Assembly: GCA_031772625.1 (NCBI GenBank)
Contig: CM062820.1
Span: 93,398,421 to 93,462,420 of the forward strand
Length of the DNA stretch: 64,000 bases
Source: Pinus tabuliformis
Taxonomy: Eukaryota > Streptophyta > Pinopsida > Pinales > Pinaceae
Direction: 5' to 3'
The notes below the pieces were generated by a model that saw only the letters and a list, made by a program, of their open reading frames with translations, was not told where the DNA came from and did no database searches. Of this stretch, positions 20,854-32,104 are shown in pieces. Position numbers and translations under genes: made by a program. Numbering within the stretch: position 1 is the stretch's first letter; every line of letters starts with the position of its first letter.

Positions 20854-21517
20854 CTTAGGAATAAAAATGTAATCCAATCCCTATTCAATTTATTCATCTC
20901 TTCAACTACTAACAATTTTATAAGAACATGATGGAAAACAGAGGTACTACTTGCCTATGGTTTAGCTTGCACCTTATCAGCCATCTTCCCTAAACTTCTG
21001 AATAGGTAAAAAGGAATGTCTAAGGGTTGTTTACCTGTGAAGTGAAGCAACAACTTGAAGTGATATTGGTAGAACATATGAAACCTTCCCTCACATGTAA
21101 AATACTTATGAATAACCATCAAAAACTTGGAATAATGTTCTTTGAGACAGGTTCTAGAAATGCCCACTGTTATATCAATCCCTTGATGTTCATCCTTAAA
21201 GAATTCATTGCAATTCTGTAGCTGGAACTTCTGAACTTTAAACCATGTTTCCACTAGCCTTGGGATTTCAGTACCATGAGCAATAATGTCTGGAGATCAT
21301 TCAATCTCAGAACACCCACCTTCATGGCAACTCCTGTGAAATTGAGGGCGAAATCCTTGGTGATCTGTGCATGACAACCTTACAATTTTTGACAGAATCA
21401 AAGACACCACATGATGGAAAATGAATGTATGACAGCTGGATCTTCATTAAGAAGCTTCATGTCAGTGGGTTCATAATGTACCACAACCCCTCCTTTGTAG
21501 TGTTTCCTGGTGTCCAT
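20854..21517 (-). pseudogene. Unit G: N-terminal part of an unrecognised protein
   Basis: From an ATG at 21515-21517 the minus strand reads MDTRKHYKGGVVVHYEPTD, then ITKDFALNFTG; a frameshift near 21295 follows. The next part is ETWFKVQKFQLQNCNEFFK, YFTCEGRFHMFYQYHFKLLL, HFTGKQPLDIPFYLFRSLGK and MNKLNRDWITFLFLS, where the solo LTR starts. The aromatic-rich, well-conserved look suggests a real protein family with a compact domain of about 200 residues. I cannot name it. Its neighbours (LTR-like sequence downstream) suggest a retroelement-borne ORF. Confidence 0.5.
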
Positions 21518-22751
21518 GCTTGCTAAAATGCTGAGAGCTACTTGTAAGCTACTTCCTCTTCACCTAAAACCAAGCCTTGAACACCTAGACCTCACCTAGA
21601 CCATGACTAAACCTATTTTGACAGCTCAAACCCTAATATATGACAACACTTGCGCACTTTTTGATGAGAGTAGATGGTATAAAGGGAAAGGGAGAGGTAA
21701 AAGTGATTTAAAAGGGAGTGGAGGACACAAGGACCAAAAGGCATAACAACTCAGTACATTCGACATGACGAATAATGATTTTCAACAAAACCGTTACATA
21801 GCCACAAACTCTCATAGCAAAACAAGTGTCGGAGAAGACCGTTTTGCTACAAAAGTGTCAGCAACTTTCGTAGAAAATTCTGGGTTTGCATAACTATGTT
21901 TGCTACGAAAGTCTACAAAAGTGTCAGAGCTCAAAAATATGAAATGATGACTTCAAAAATGGAGGGAGTGGTGACTCTTTCTGTTATGATGACCTTTTTA
22001 AACACTGAATGGACCCTCTAATAGGTATCACATGAACCTAAACAAACAAACCCTATCTATAATGAGAAAATAAAACTAAAAAATAAATTATTTAGGATTA
22101 TCATAGATGGAACTTACCTTCTATGGTAAGTCATCTCCTGCCTCTTGTCTCTCTTTGGTGTTGATAGAGTATATCCCAGTTGGAATCTTACCCACAAGAT
22201 GGGCTTGTTGGGATTTTTTTTCCAACCATTTGGGAAATGGGTGTTGGCTACTTGAGTTAGGCAAAATCCTTGCCATTTATGGTAAGTGGTATCCTGCTCA
22301 AGTTATGACAAAAAAAAATCTAAGATAAAATTAAAATACAATTCATTTTTATATATCTATATCAATTTTTATATTTTAAATATATTATATAAATAGTTAT
22401 AGTTGTACAGGTATAATGCATGTTTTTGAGCTTCTTAATTTTAAACATAATTAATCAAATTTTTAAATGCATGAAACTTTAATGTTTTCAATATGTTATT
22501 TTCAAAATTCATATGTGTGTGTGTGTGTGGAGCATTGGTGTGAGTTTCTTAAATTTTAATGTAGGGTGTTTTTCTTTTAACATTTAATTTGATAGAGCTT
22601 TGAAACTTGAAAGAACACATGCCCATTAAGAAATCAATTTTAGCAGTAAGGTAACAACCTATTTAAGTTTACACTAAATTTCCATTTCTAAAGAAAGGTA
22701 AAGAAGGTGTAATACTGAAGGGCGGGTATAGGCAGCGGTTTTGGGGTAGCG
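21518..22751. other. Non-coding interval between unit G and copia D
   Basis: No gene. It holds the CTACGAAA/CTACAAAAG words (21780-21930), a short TG run near 22516-22528, and at 22158-22215 about 55 bases resembling the copia A tail at 13719-13775 (shared TACCCACAAG and CTTGTTGGGA). Confidence 0.5.
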
Positions 22752-23178
22752 TCCTCGTAAGAAAAATTAGATGACAAATTTCCTTGTAAAATATTGTAAT
22801 TTCATTGTGACTCAATCTAGGTGGTTCATTAGACAAAATATATGATGGGAGAAGTTATGTTAATTTATGGATTTTTTCCCTAGAAGCAAACCCTTAGTTT
22901 ATATGAGGGAATTGTATTGCGACTATGTATTATTATTTTGTGCAAGAACGAGAGAGGAGACTCTATGAGAGTGAAGATGAAATTACAAAAATTTTGTTGT
23001 AAGTAGTATCTCTTCATTTTGCTAGATAATATAAAAGGAAGGACTAATTATTTCTCTGTGGATGTTGCCCAAATTGGGTGAACCATGTATATCTGTGTCT
23101 CTCTTGTTTTATGCTTTTTTTGTTTGTGTTTCTTGAATATTTTATGCGTTCCATTGCTCAACTATTTAATTTCTAACA
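22752..23178 (+). repeat. Copia D 5' LTR (5' end altered)
   Basis: Matches 27464-27863 from about 22777 onward and ends TTTCTAACA. A TATA-like ATATAAAAGG at about 23028 is changed to ATGTAAAAGG in the partner. Upstream of 22770 the similarity is lost. Confidence 0.82.
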
Positions 23179-23180
23179 AA

Positions 23181-23188
23181 TGGTATCA
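23181..23188 (+). other. Copia D primer binding site
   Basis: TGGTATCA two bases after the LTR end matches the initiator-Met tRNA complement for eight bases, then diverges. Confidence 0.7.
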
Positions 23189-23237
23189 TATTCAAAGGTC
23201 TATTTGGCTGATAAAATCAGAGGAAAGAAGGGTTCTT

Positions 23238-24030
23238 GGTTCGAGTGGGAGCAATCGAGGAAGATGGGAGGTTTAGGTTTGAGAAATTTAATGGCCAAAA
23301 CTACTAGCTATGGAATATGTAAATGGAGGATTATTTGTATTACAAATATGCTTACCTACCATTGAGTATAAAATAAAAGAAGTCAACGAGTATGATGGAT
23401 AAAGATTGGGCGATTCTCGACAGGAAGGCACTAGGAACAATATAGTTGTTCCTGGGAGTGTCGGTGGCTTTCAAAATTTCAAAGGAAATGACAGCATAGG
23501 GTATAATGAAGGCATTGGCCATCCTATATGAAAAATCATCATCCTTAAACAAAGTATTTCTTATGAAGCGCTTGTTTAATACGAAGATGTCAAAAGGTGG
23601 ATCTGTTGCTAATCATTTAAATGAATTTAACATGGTTACCCATTAGTTAAGTTTTGTAGGGGTAAATTTTGATGATGAAGTTAGGGCTCTATTGTTTTTT
23701 GTCCATTTCAAGAAAGATGGAATGGCTTAGCCATTTATATTAGTAATTTTTTCTTTGGATCTAGTACTTTAAATTTTGATGATGTTGTTGTTGTTATCCT
23801 TAGCAAGTAAATGCAATCGAAAATCTCAAGTGAGACAATAGATAATTCTTTGACTGTAGAGACTAGGGGAAGATAACTAGAGAGAGGAAAGAGCCCAAAA
23901 CATCATAGTAAGTCAAGGAAAGGACAAAACCTAGATCGGGGATAGTGTGTTGGAAATGTGGGAAGAAGGTACACCTGAAGAAAGACTGTAAATCTCAAAA
24001 GGGAAAAGAAGGAGATGGTCAATGAGAGAA
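23238..24030 (+). pseudogene. Copia D Gag remnant with zinc knuckle
   Basis: The frame reads FEKFNGQNY (then TAG), DKDWAILDRKALGTI, FLMKRLFNTKMSKGGSVANH and LNEFNMVTH, matching the copia Gag core, with stops in TAG or TAA form at many positions. The knuckle at 23948-23989 reads CWKCGKKVHLKKDC and keeps all four zinc ligands (CX2CX4HX4C). It would have formed particles packaging element RNA; it cannot be made as one protein now. Confidence 0.85.
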
Positions 24031-24089
24031 TAATCATGAAGCAAATGTAACATGTGATAAGTTGCAAGATGATTTGATTATTTCATTAG

Positions 24090-25480
24090 AAAATATTATT
24101 GGTGCATGGGTGGTATATTTAGGGCCTCATTCCATGCCACACCTGATGGGAAAAAATTTCATGACTATGTTTAAGGAAATTTTGGGCAGGTTCGTTTAGG
24201 TGATGACAAAATCTATAAAATAATTGGAATGTGTAAGGTTTTCATAAAAAAGAATAGTGGATCCTAATGGATATTAAAGCGGGTAATGCATGTTCCAAAT
24301 ATAAAGAAAAATATCTAATTTCCAAAGGGTAGTTAAGAGGTGAAGATTGTGCAACTACATTTAGAGACATAACCTGGAAGGTCACTAAAGGAACCTTAGT
24401 AGTAACAAAAGGAGAAAAGATTGGTATATTGTATTTATGAAATGGTATTTCTAATTCTGCTAATTATCTAACCTCCAAAGGAGGAAATACAATATTATTG
24501 CATCATGGGCTTGGGAACATGAGTGAGAAGGGGATTTTGATTCTTCACTCAAGAAATTTGTTTCCAGGGTTGAAGCATGTTGATTTGAACTTCTATGATA
24601 ATTGTGCTTATGGAAAATAGAGAAAAGTTAGATTTCTCGGAGTTGTGAAATAAAATAAGATTGAAAAATTAGAACTTGTGCATACATATGTATGGGGACC
24701 TACTCAGGTATCATCTCTCTATGGCTGTCACTATTATGTTACTTTTATTGACTATGCGACTAGGAAATGTTGCGTTTATTATATTAAAAATAATTCTGAT
24801 GTCCTTGATACTTTTAAGAAATGGAAATATGTGGTTGAGAATGAGACTTGAAAGAATTTGAAGTGTCTCAGATAAGATAATGGAGGTGAATACTACAACA
24901 AGGATTTTGATAATTACTATTTAGACCATGGAATCCATAGAGTGAAGATATTTTGAGGAACACCACAAGAAAATGATGTGTCAGAAAGGATGAGTAGGAC
25001 AATCATGGAGCGTGAAAGGTGTATGAGATTACATGCAGGATTACCTTTTACATTTTTTGGTAGATGCTGTAAATATTGATTTTTATCTAATAAACAAATG
25101 GAATTCAATTTCCTTGGATGGCGGTATTCCAAATGAGTCATGGATAGGTAAAAGGGTAAACTACTCATTTCTAAAGACTTTCGGTTATGAGACATTTGTC
25201 CACATTAATAAAGAAAAGAAAACAAAGCTTGAGGAAAAATCAAAGAAGTGTTCCTTCATTGGATATGGTGTTAAATCTTTTGGTTATCACTTATATGATT
25301 ATTAAAACAATAAAATCATCAGGAGTAGAGATGTGGTATTCAATGAAAGGGTCTTGCACAAAGTTCAGTTGCATGGAAAGAAACATGGAAAAGGAAAACA
25401 AAAAATACATAGTTCTTGATGAGATCATAGAAAAAGTAAATTCAAAGGTGTGAGGAAATCATAATGATGAAAAAAATAAA
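24090..25480 (+). pseudogene. Copia D protease and integrase remnant
   Basis: WVVYLGPHSMPHLMGKNF near 24105 stands where the protease DSGAS motif should be, and the catalytic residues are gone. HHGLGNMSEKGILILHSRNL at about 24500 is the pre-integrase region. Integrase text includes DNGGEYYNKDFDNYYLDHG, then TPQENDVSERMSRTIMERE, and the C-terminal FLKTFGYETFVHINKEKK and CSFIGYGVKSFGYHLYDY (25033-25305). Several frame changes and stops separate these. Confidence 0.86.
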
Positions 25481-25599
25481 TGAAAACGGTAGTAGGCACC
25501 TCAAACTCCTGCTAGTGTTGTTAGAATATCTACTAGGTTAAGTAAACTCCTTGAACGATATTCTCCTTCATTAAAGTATGTATTGTTAACTGATTTTGG

Positions 25600-27130
25600 T
25601 GAACCAAAAGGATATGAAGAAGAAATGTAGGTAGAAATTAGGAAGAAGTTAGAGAAAACCATGAAAGAAGAGATGGAATCCTTGGTACATAACCAGACTT
25701 GGGATTTAGCCAAGTTCCTTGCAGGTAAAACAATATTACAGAATAAATGGGTTTACATGTTGAAGGTATAAGATTGAGGAAAACAAAGTTACATGAATTG
25801 ACTTGTGGTGAATGGGTTTGCACAAAAGAAAGGTATAGACTTTAATAAAACATTTTATTCTATTGTTAAAATTACTTTAATAAGAACTATTTTAAATTTA
25901 GTGGCAACAAAAGGATTGCATCTTGAAAAGTTAGATGTAAAGACAATATTTCACCACAGGGATTAGGAGGTAGATATATATATGCAGTAGCCACATGGGT
26001 ATTATGTCAAAGGGAACGAGAAATTAGTGTACAAGTTCAAGAAGAGATTGTATGGTTTAATGCAAGCTCTAAGGTAGTGGTATCTTAAATTTGACGATTT
26101 TATGTTTGAACAAGGCTATACTAGATGTCACTCTGACCATTATATTTATCTTAAGAGACAAAATTATGGTAGCTAGATTATATTGATATTGTATGTAGAT
26201 GACATGCTTGTTGCAGGGTCTAACATGCAGGAAATAAATGTGTTCAAAGGAAAATTGGCTAATTCATTTGCAATGAAGGATTTGGGTGCTGCAAAACAAA
26301 TCCATGGTATGAGAATAACTAGGGATAGGAAAAATCTGAAATTAATGTTGTCTTAGAGTGGGTACATTGAAAAGGTCTTGGAAAGATTTAATATGCAGAA
26401 TGCAAAACTAGTTGGCACACCTTTGGCTAGTCATTTCAAACTAAGAAAGGATATGTGTCCCAAGGTCCAGGAAGAGATGGATTATATTTCTAAAGTTTCA
26501 TACGCATCAAAAGTTGGAAGCTTAATGCTTGTAATGGTGTGCACAAGGCATGATATCTCACATGCAGTGGGAGTTGTGAGTAGGTATATGAAAAATCTAG
26601 GAAAAGAGCATTGGATGGAAATGAAGTGGATTCTCAGGTATTTGAGAGATACCACTAATCAAGCATTATGTTTTGTAGGTCTAAACATTGTTCGATTGGG
26701 ATATGTCAATGTAGATATGGGAGATGATAGAGATAACAGGAGGAGCACTAGAGGGTAAGTGTTTACAATAGGTGGAACAATAGTAGGTTGGGTTTCTAAA
26801 ACAAAAAACATTGTTGCAATTTCAATAATGGAAGTAGAGTATGTTGATGTTATAGAGGCTAGTAAATAAATGATTTGGTTACAAGGGTTTAAGGATGAAT
26901 TGGGAAAGAAGCAGGAGAGTGGTAGATTATACAGTGATATCCAAAGTGCCATTCTTCTTGCAAAGAACTTAACATTTCATTCCAAGACTAAGCATATACA
27001 ACTTAGGTAACATTTCATTAAGTCATTTTTGGAAGATGGAGAGTTGAAGCTAGAAAATATACATACTAGCCAGAATCCTACAAATATGTTAACAAAGGTT
27101 GTAACTAGGGAGAAACTGAGTTTATGATTA
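25600..27130 (+). pseudogene. Copia D reverse transcriptase and RNase H remnant
   Basis: RT text starts near 25630 and includes the catalytic YVDD at 26192-26203, followed by FAMKDLGAAKQIHGMRI. The 26378-26758 stretch is open (MERFNMQNAKLVGTPLASHF to DDRDNRRSTRG). RNase H then gives IGGTIVGWVSKTKNIVAIS, LYSDIQSAILLAKNL and FHSKTKHIQLR, with stops near 26756, 26866 and 27010. It is closest in this window to the same region of copia E. Confidence 0.9.
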
Positions 27131-27237
27131 GTTTCAATTGGTTTTCAAGTATATATGATGAAGATGAGAAACAAATGGGTCCAAGTGGAAGAACTATCCA
27201 ACAAGTGAAGTAGAAATGGAGTTGATATAATTAGTAT

Positions 27238-27247
27238 CCAAGTGGGA
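27238..27247 (+). other. Copia D polypurine tract
   Basis: CCAAGTGGGA just before the 3' LTR is the usual copia plus-strand primer tract. Confidence 0.65.
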
Positions 27248-27250
27248 TAT

Positions 27251-27863
27251 TTTTGGGTGTGCAGCCTAATTATATTCCTGATTGTTCAGAGGTTTTTGTT
27301 CAGCTGTTTATATATCCCAGTTCTTGATGGGGGGGAGGGGTGTGTGGGGACTCCCCCCTACCACTATTTTCATCGAGGAGGTCCAGGGGAGGTGGTGGAA
27401 ACTACTTAGCCCCCCTTAGTAGGGTTTATCAGATATTTCCCCCAAAACAAAAATTAGATCAAAAATGCCTTGTAAAATATTGTAGTGTCATAATCAATAT
27501 GGTTTGTTCATTAGGTGGAAGATATGATGGTAGAAGTTATGTTAATTTAGGGTTTTTTTTTCCCTAGAAGGAAAACATCAGTTTATATGAGGGAATTGTA
27601 TCACAATTGTGTATTATTATTCTGTGTGAGAAAGGGAGAGGAGAATATGTGAGAGTAAAGAGGAAATTACAATGGATTTGTGGTAGGTTGTATCTCTTCA
27701 TTTTGCTGGATAATGTAAAAGGAAGGACTTGTTGTTTCTCCATGGACATGATCCAAATTTGGTGAACCACATATATATGTGTCTCTCTTGTTTTATGCTT
27801 TTCTTTGTTTTTGTTTTTGCGATATTTTATCTGTTCCATTTATTTGTTATTTAATTTCTAACA
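27251..27863 (+). repeat. Copia D 3' LTR (about 613 bp)
   Basis: Starts near TTTTGGGTGTGCAG and ends TTTCTAACA. It contains a G-rich run at 27329-27350 and a C-run after it that are absent from the left LTR. Confidence 0.85.
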
Positions 27864-28745
27864 CAACCTTTTTTCTTCATCTGCATATTATAAAATTGGT
27901 GGTTTTTGTGTGTGTATTGACTCCACATATAAAATTAGACTTATGTGGAGTACAAATAAAGAAAGCTTAACTCAATATAGTCCCTCATCTTTAACAAATT
28001 CCCCCACACACACTCTCTCACACTTCTCGCCACCTTTTCTCCGCACAACAAAAGCATAGTAGTTTCAAATTAAATTAATATTTCAAAGCTACTTCCACAT
28101 ATTTATTTAGACTCCCCCCCACCCTACTTATGTAAGGCACTTGGAACCCCCGTCATATTTGGTATCATTGGGAAGAGTAGTAGCAATCTCAGGCATAACA
28201 GTGTCAGAGCACTTGCTGATGAAATCACCACTCACAAAATTACCCTTTTCTTCCATGCCTTGACTTCGCATAATAAATTAGCTTTATGTGCACTGTGGAG
28301 GAAAAAATATTGACTTGAGGTAGTCCTTACTCCTTAAAACAATTGCCCACATTCAATTCCTTTGCACACCATTTGTGCCACACTTCCCCTACAACCTTTC
28401 TCCTTCCTTTGGATATTACAAAATTAACATTTTTTGTCGATGCCTCAACTCCACATATTAAATTAGCGTTATGCGGAGTGTAGAGGAAAAAATATTGACT
28501 CATTGTAGTCCGCTCTCTTTAAAAAAATATCTTTCACATAATTTTTCTAAACACCCTTTCTCTTGCACTTCCTATGCACCATTTCTTTACACAAAAAAAT
28601 AGTAATAGTTACCCCCATCCCCTTTCTTACATAAGGGACCTGCAATACTATCAGTTTTGGCATAATTGAGTAGAGAAATAACAATGTCAGGCATAATAGT
28701 GTTAGAGCACTCACTAATGAAATAGGCACTCACAGAATTAGTCTT
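27864..28745. repeat. Degenerate tandem repeat with short hairpins
   Basis: Two kinds of subunit recur. One holds ACTCCACATA, about 12 bases, then TATGTGGAGT: an inverted repeat at 27920-27951, degenerate at 28263, and again at 28448-28479 (one mismatch). The other (about 28108-28250 and 28605-28740) shares ACTTATGTAAGGCAC-like text, CAGGCATAA.AGTGT.AGAGCACT and ACTCACA.AATTA. The order is A, B, A, A, B. No coding. Confidence 0.65.
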
Positions 28746-29513
28746 TTTATTTAAAATTATTTGTTAGGAGCTCACAAATACTGAAAATGAATCACCTTCC
28801 ACCAAGGGAATTATGTCACTTCAAGCCTCACTCAGCCAACGGAAAATTAGAAATAAGATTTCCAAAAATTGGAAAATGATTTTTGAATTTATAGAAAAAT
28901 AGGAATATTCATCATTTTCTTGGAACATTGCTTAAAATTGTAAAATATCACAAAAATAATCAATAGTCAATGAACTTTGATCACGGAGTATAAAAATAAA
29001 TAAATAATTATATGGTTTGATGCTTTTGGATTCCATTTCCTACAAAATAATTAGAATTGGCACATATTATTTTTCCTTGTAGGTTATTTAGTTAGGATTT
29101 TGTCTCACTTTTCTAAGTTCATCTATGAATTTAGATATTGTTGAATCCTTTAAATCCTCAAATCTTAAACTAAACTTATCCCTTTGTGACTATCCTACAC
29201 AAAGAGGTAGGTAATCCGATAGTGGAAGAAGCTTTTATTGTGAAGAGTGTGAAGCTTTCCTTATAGACGTGTTACTCTAGCTCTTACATAGCACCTCAAT
29301 CCCACACAATGAAAGAAACCTTTGCATATATTTACTCCACATATCCATATATTCCATAATGAAAGGAATCATCATTTAGCTCCATCTAGAATTCTGCACT
29401 CCACAATGAAATGCTGATCCACATCTCCGCATTTTGAATGTTGACATTTATGAAAACTAGCAAAATGAGAACTTATTAGAGCATTTAGAAAAGCACATTG
29501 GAAAAAATGATTT
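28746..29513. other. No gene found
   Basis: AT-rich sequence with no open reading of interest and no repeat recognised. Confidence 0.6.
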
Positions 29514-29848
29514 GTAACAATTAGGGAAAATTTTAAGAACCCCCCCTAAATTTATATATATAATAAATGGGTGAATCTCCATGGTATATAGGAAAAATGG
29601 AAGGCGATTTTATCAATAATATAATATGTATATATAATTTTTTGGCGAATCTCTCACCAGGCATGGCGAATATTTTACTCAATTATAAAATCTTGTAAGA
29701 TCTTGGTATTACCATGGGTCAATACCATGGGTTATTATAAACGTGGAGCTTAAAAGTTACTATTAGTAATTTATAAAAATTAATAAAATTAATAGTTGAT
29801 TTTTATTTTATTTTTTATTTTAACCAAGCTAAAATGTTTAACATACAT

Positions 29849-29994
29849 TAAATTACAACATCCATTTTTACTCTTGATCCACCCCCGAGAGGGATCAAAT
29901 ATTTTTTCACTCTATGCTAGTTTGCATATCACGATATTTGATACCTCTCAGGGGTTAGTAGATCCAGAGTAAAGATGGATCTATGGTGGTTTAA
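29849..29994. repeat. Imperfect foldback inside the hAT-like element
   Basis: The left arm (about 29849-29905, with ATCCATTTTTACTC, GATCC and GAGAGGGATCAAATAT) is the inverse of the right arm (about 29933-29994, ATATTTGATACCTCTC, AGAGTAAAGATGGAT and GGTTTAA), around a loop of about 30 bases. Confidence 0.75.
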
Positions 29995-30024
29995 TTCCCC
30001 CATTTAAATAGGCTACATTCCAAG

Positions 30025-30129
30025 TGAATACCATGGGTCAATACCATGTGCCATTTTGGTGAATACCATGGTTCAATACCAGGTGCCATTTTGGTGAATA
30101 CCATGGGTCAATACCATGTGCCATTTTTA
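30025..30129. repeat. 35-bp tandem repeat, three copies
   Basis: Units begin TGAATACCATGG at 30025, 30060 and 30095, each with CAATACCA.GTGCCATTTT. The related ATACCATGGGT word also occurs at about 29711-29735. Confidence 0.9.
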
Positions 30130-30272
30130 TTTTTATTAATACTAATATTAGGGTTAATAATGTTTTTTTGCATGGTATTAATAACCATCTAGTCCATGGT
30201 ATTTGTCCCATAGTATTTTGCCCATAGGTTTCACCTAAACATAACGCATTTTTTGAGTGTTCATAAATATAA

Positions 30273-30807
30273 GGTGACTTATGGAGTAAATATAAAAAAA
30301 ATGTTTTATTTGTTTACCATACCTCTCGTTTATTTATATTTTTATTAATTTACCATACTTCTTTTACAAATATGGTATTTGGCCCATAGGATTCACTTAA
30401 ATAAAACCTCTTTCGTGAGCCTTCATAAATAGAATGAGGGTTATGGACTAAATATAAAAAGAGGTTTTATTTATTTACCATACATCTAGTTTATTTATAT
30501 TTTTATTTATTTACCATGCCTTTTGAGTAAGTATAAAAAGACGTTTTATTTATTTACCATACCTCCACTTTACTTATATTTTTATTTGTTTACACCCTTG
30601 CATGTATATAAGGTGACTTATGGAGTAAATATAAAAAATGTTTTATTTATTTACCATACCTCTCATTTATTTATATTTTTATTAATTTACCATACCTCTT
30701 TTATAAATATGGTATTTGGCCCATAGGATTCACTTAAATAAAACCTATTCTTGAAAATGGGCGAATGGATTCACTTAAATAAAATCTATTCTTGAAAATG
30801 GGCGAAT
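30273..30807. repeat. Repeated AT-rich block (339-bp spacing) and 41-bp tandem
   Basis: 30273-30415 recurs at 30612-30752 (GGTGACTTATGGAGTAAAT, TATGGTATTTGGCCCATAGG, ATTCACTTAAATAAAACCT). TTTATTTATTTACCATAC words fill the space between. At 30726-30766 and 30767-30807 a 41-bp unit with TTGAAAATGGGCGAAT is doubled. Confidence 0.85.
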
Positions 30808-30998
30808 GGAAGGTTGTAACTCCTAATTTCAAGGGCTAAATTTACCTTTTTTACCCTCTCCCTTAAAATAAGGTGGGCTATTTGAGGTGATTTGTAAAAA
30901 TGTACTATGATACAAAATATTCGCCCACTAAAAATTTAAAACCCCTTAATTTCGCCAAAGGGCGAACATTCGCCCCTAAAATTTTCTATGGTAACAAT

Positions 30999-32104
30999 CC
31001 CCCTCAAAAACTAATCGAGTATGTGTTGGCAATGTAAATGCCAAAAAATGGATGATGAACACCTAGCCAATGAAACGATGGACATGTCACTTTTTAAAAA
31101 TTCATTAGGTTCTTTATGCTAATTTGGATTTATGTTCATGAAAGCTTCATAAAGCTTAGATTTCTTTGGCAATTTGTGAATTGAACCTTTATTGTCCAAC
31201 ATTATTTTTTTTTTTTAAATTTGTGATTTGTGTGGGAGAACAAGTGTGCACAATAACAAACATAATTGTTTTGCTGCAATATTCTGCACTTCCGCATGCA
31301 TTATCCATATGCATAGTTCTACCACACACCTTTCTAATGCACAATACTAGTTTCTAAAAGATTGAAGCTACTAAAACTATGTTTTAGGTCAAAACACATT
31401 ATCACATATCTCAAAGTGAATATTTTTTAGGCAAAGAACTCTAGTATTCTGTGGATCTTTCTTTGTGCAGAGCTTACAGTGAAATATTCCAGTGTGAAGG
31501 AAGCTTCCTTCACACTTCACATTTAGCATGAGGCACTTCACAATATCAAATGCACTAAATTTTAAATACCACACTGAATCCACATAGTTTTTTATTAAGC
31601 TTATGTCCCTTTATTAATCAAGGAATTGGTCTGGGTGTTTATTCAATTAACACATGTCACTATTACAGTAGCTAGAAGAAAGCATGTTGTCCATATCATT
31701 TGTACACATCAAACCATATACCAATAGAACCAAGGATTACTGGTAAACATAGTGTTTATAACATATTATATTACACAATTTTTGTAATGATAATAGGTAG
31801 TGTACAAACTATTGAAATCATTTAGACCCAGAGCATGCAAGAAAGGACAAGTGCGTATGGAATCCATATATCGAAAAAATACACCGAGACATAAATGTTT
31901 AAAAAGATGCAGGAACCTGTAGTGATAGATACTAACTATGGTGCAGACGACTCCACACTTATCATTGAAGAATTAATTAGTGCTTAGTAATACTATAAAT
32001 ATCTATTCAGTAAATTGATACAAAATCACATCAGTTATCAAGTGCTTATAACATTTACTCATGTATAATTTAATGATTACTAACTACAAACATATCAATA
32101 AAAT
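30999..32104. other. No gene found; contains a long perfect palindrome
   Basis: Apart from a T-run near 31205 and the palindrome at 31491-31516, nothing is recognised. Confidence 0.6.
31491..31516. repeat. Perfect 26-bp palindrome
   Basis: Thirteen bases (AGTGTGAAGGAAG) are followed directly by their reverse complement, with AAGCTT at the centre and no spacer. Confidence 0.97.

Larger units (their letters stand above)
22752..27863 (+). mobile_element. Ty1/copia LTR retrotransposon D
   Basis: Right LTR 27251-27863 and a left LTR whose matching part is about 22770-23178, then a primer site, Gag with zinc knuckle, protease, integrase, RT with YVDD and RNase H in copia order. The left LTR's first part does not match the right LTR, so its start is uncertain and no target duplication could be paired (right flank CAACC). 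Every domain has stops. The RNase H end resembles that of copia E, so D and E are related lineages. Confidence 0.9.
29522..30990. mobile_element. Non-autonomous hAT-like DNA transposon (1469 bp)
   Basis: Exact 8-bp direct repeats GTAACAAT flank it (29514-29521 and 30991-30998). The ends are inverted: TAGGGAAAATTTTA on the left, CATAGAAAATTTTA read inward from the right, 12 of 16 matching. An 8-bp target duplication and a TAGGG-type end fit the hAT superfamily. There is no transposase; the interior is made of a foldback (29849-29994), a 35-bp triplet repeat (30025-30129), a 339-bp-spaced duplication and a 41-bp tandem. CCAAAGGGCGAA and GGGCGAAT words recur near the right end. Superfamily assignment is inferred. 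Confidence 0.62.

Noticed and set aside
27340-27567. Plus-strand frame through the G-rich part of the copia D right LTR
   Set aside because: It sits inside an LTR and its start lies in the G-run missing from the left LTR.
29711-30129. Regular short repeats read as a CRISPR-like array
   Set aside because: Units are contiguous with no distinct spacers, and the setting is plant nuclear DNA.
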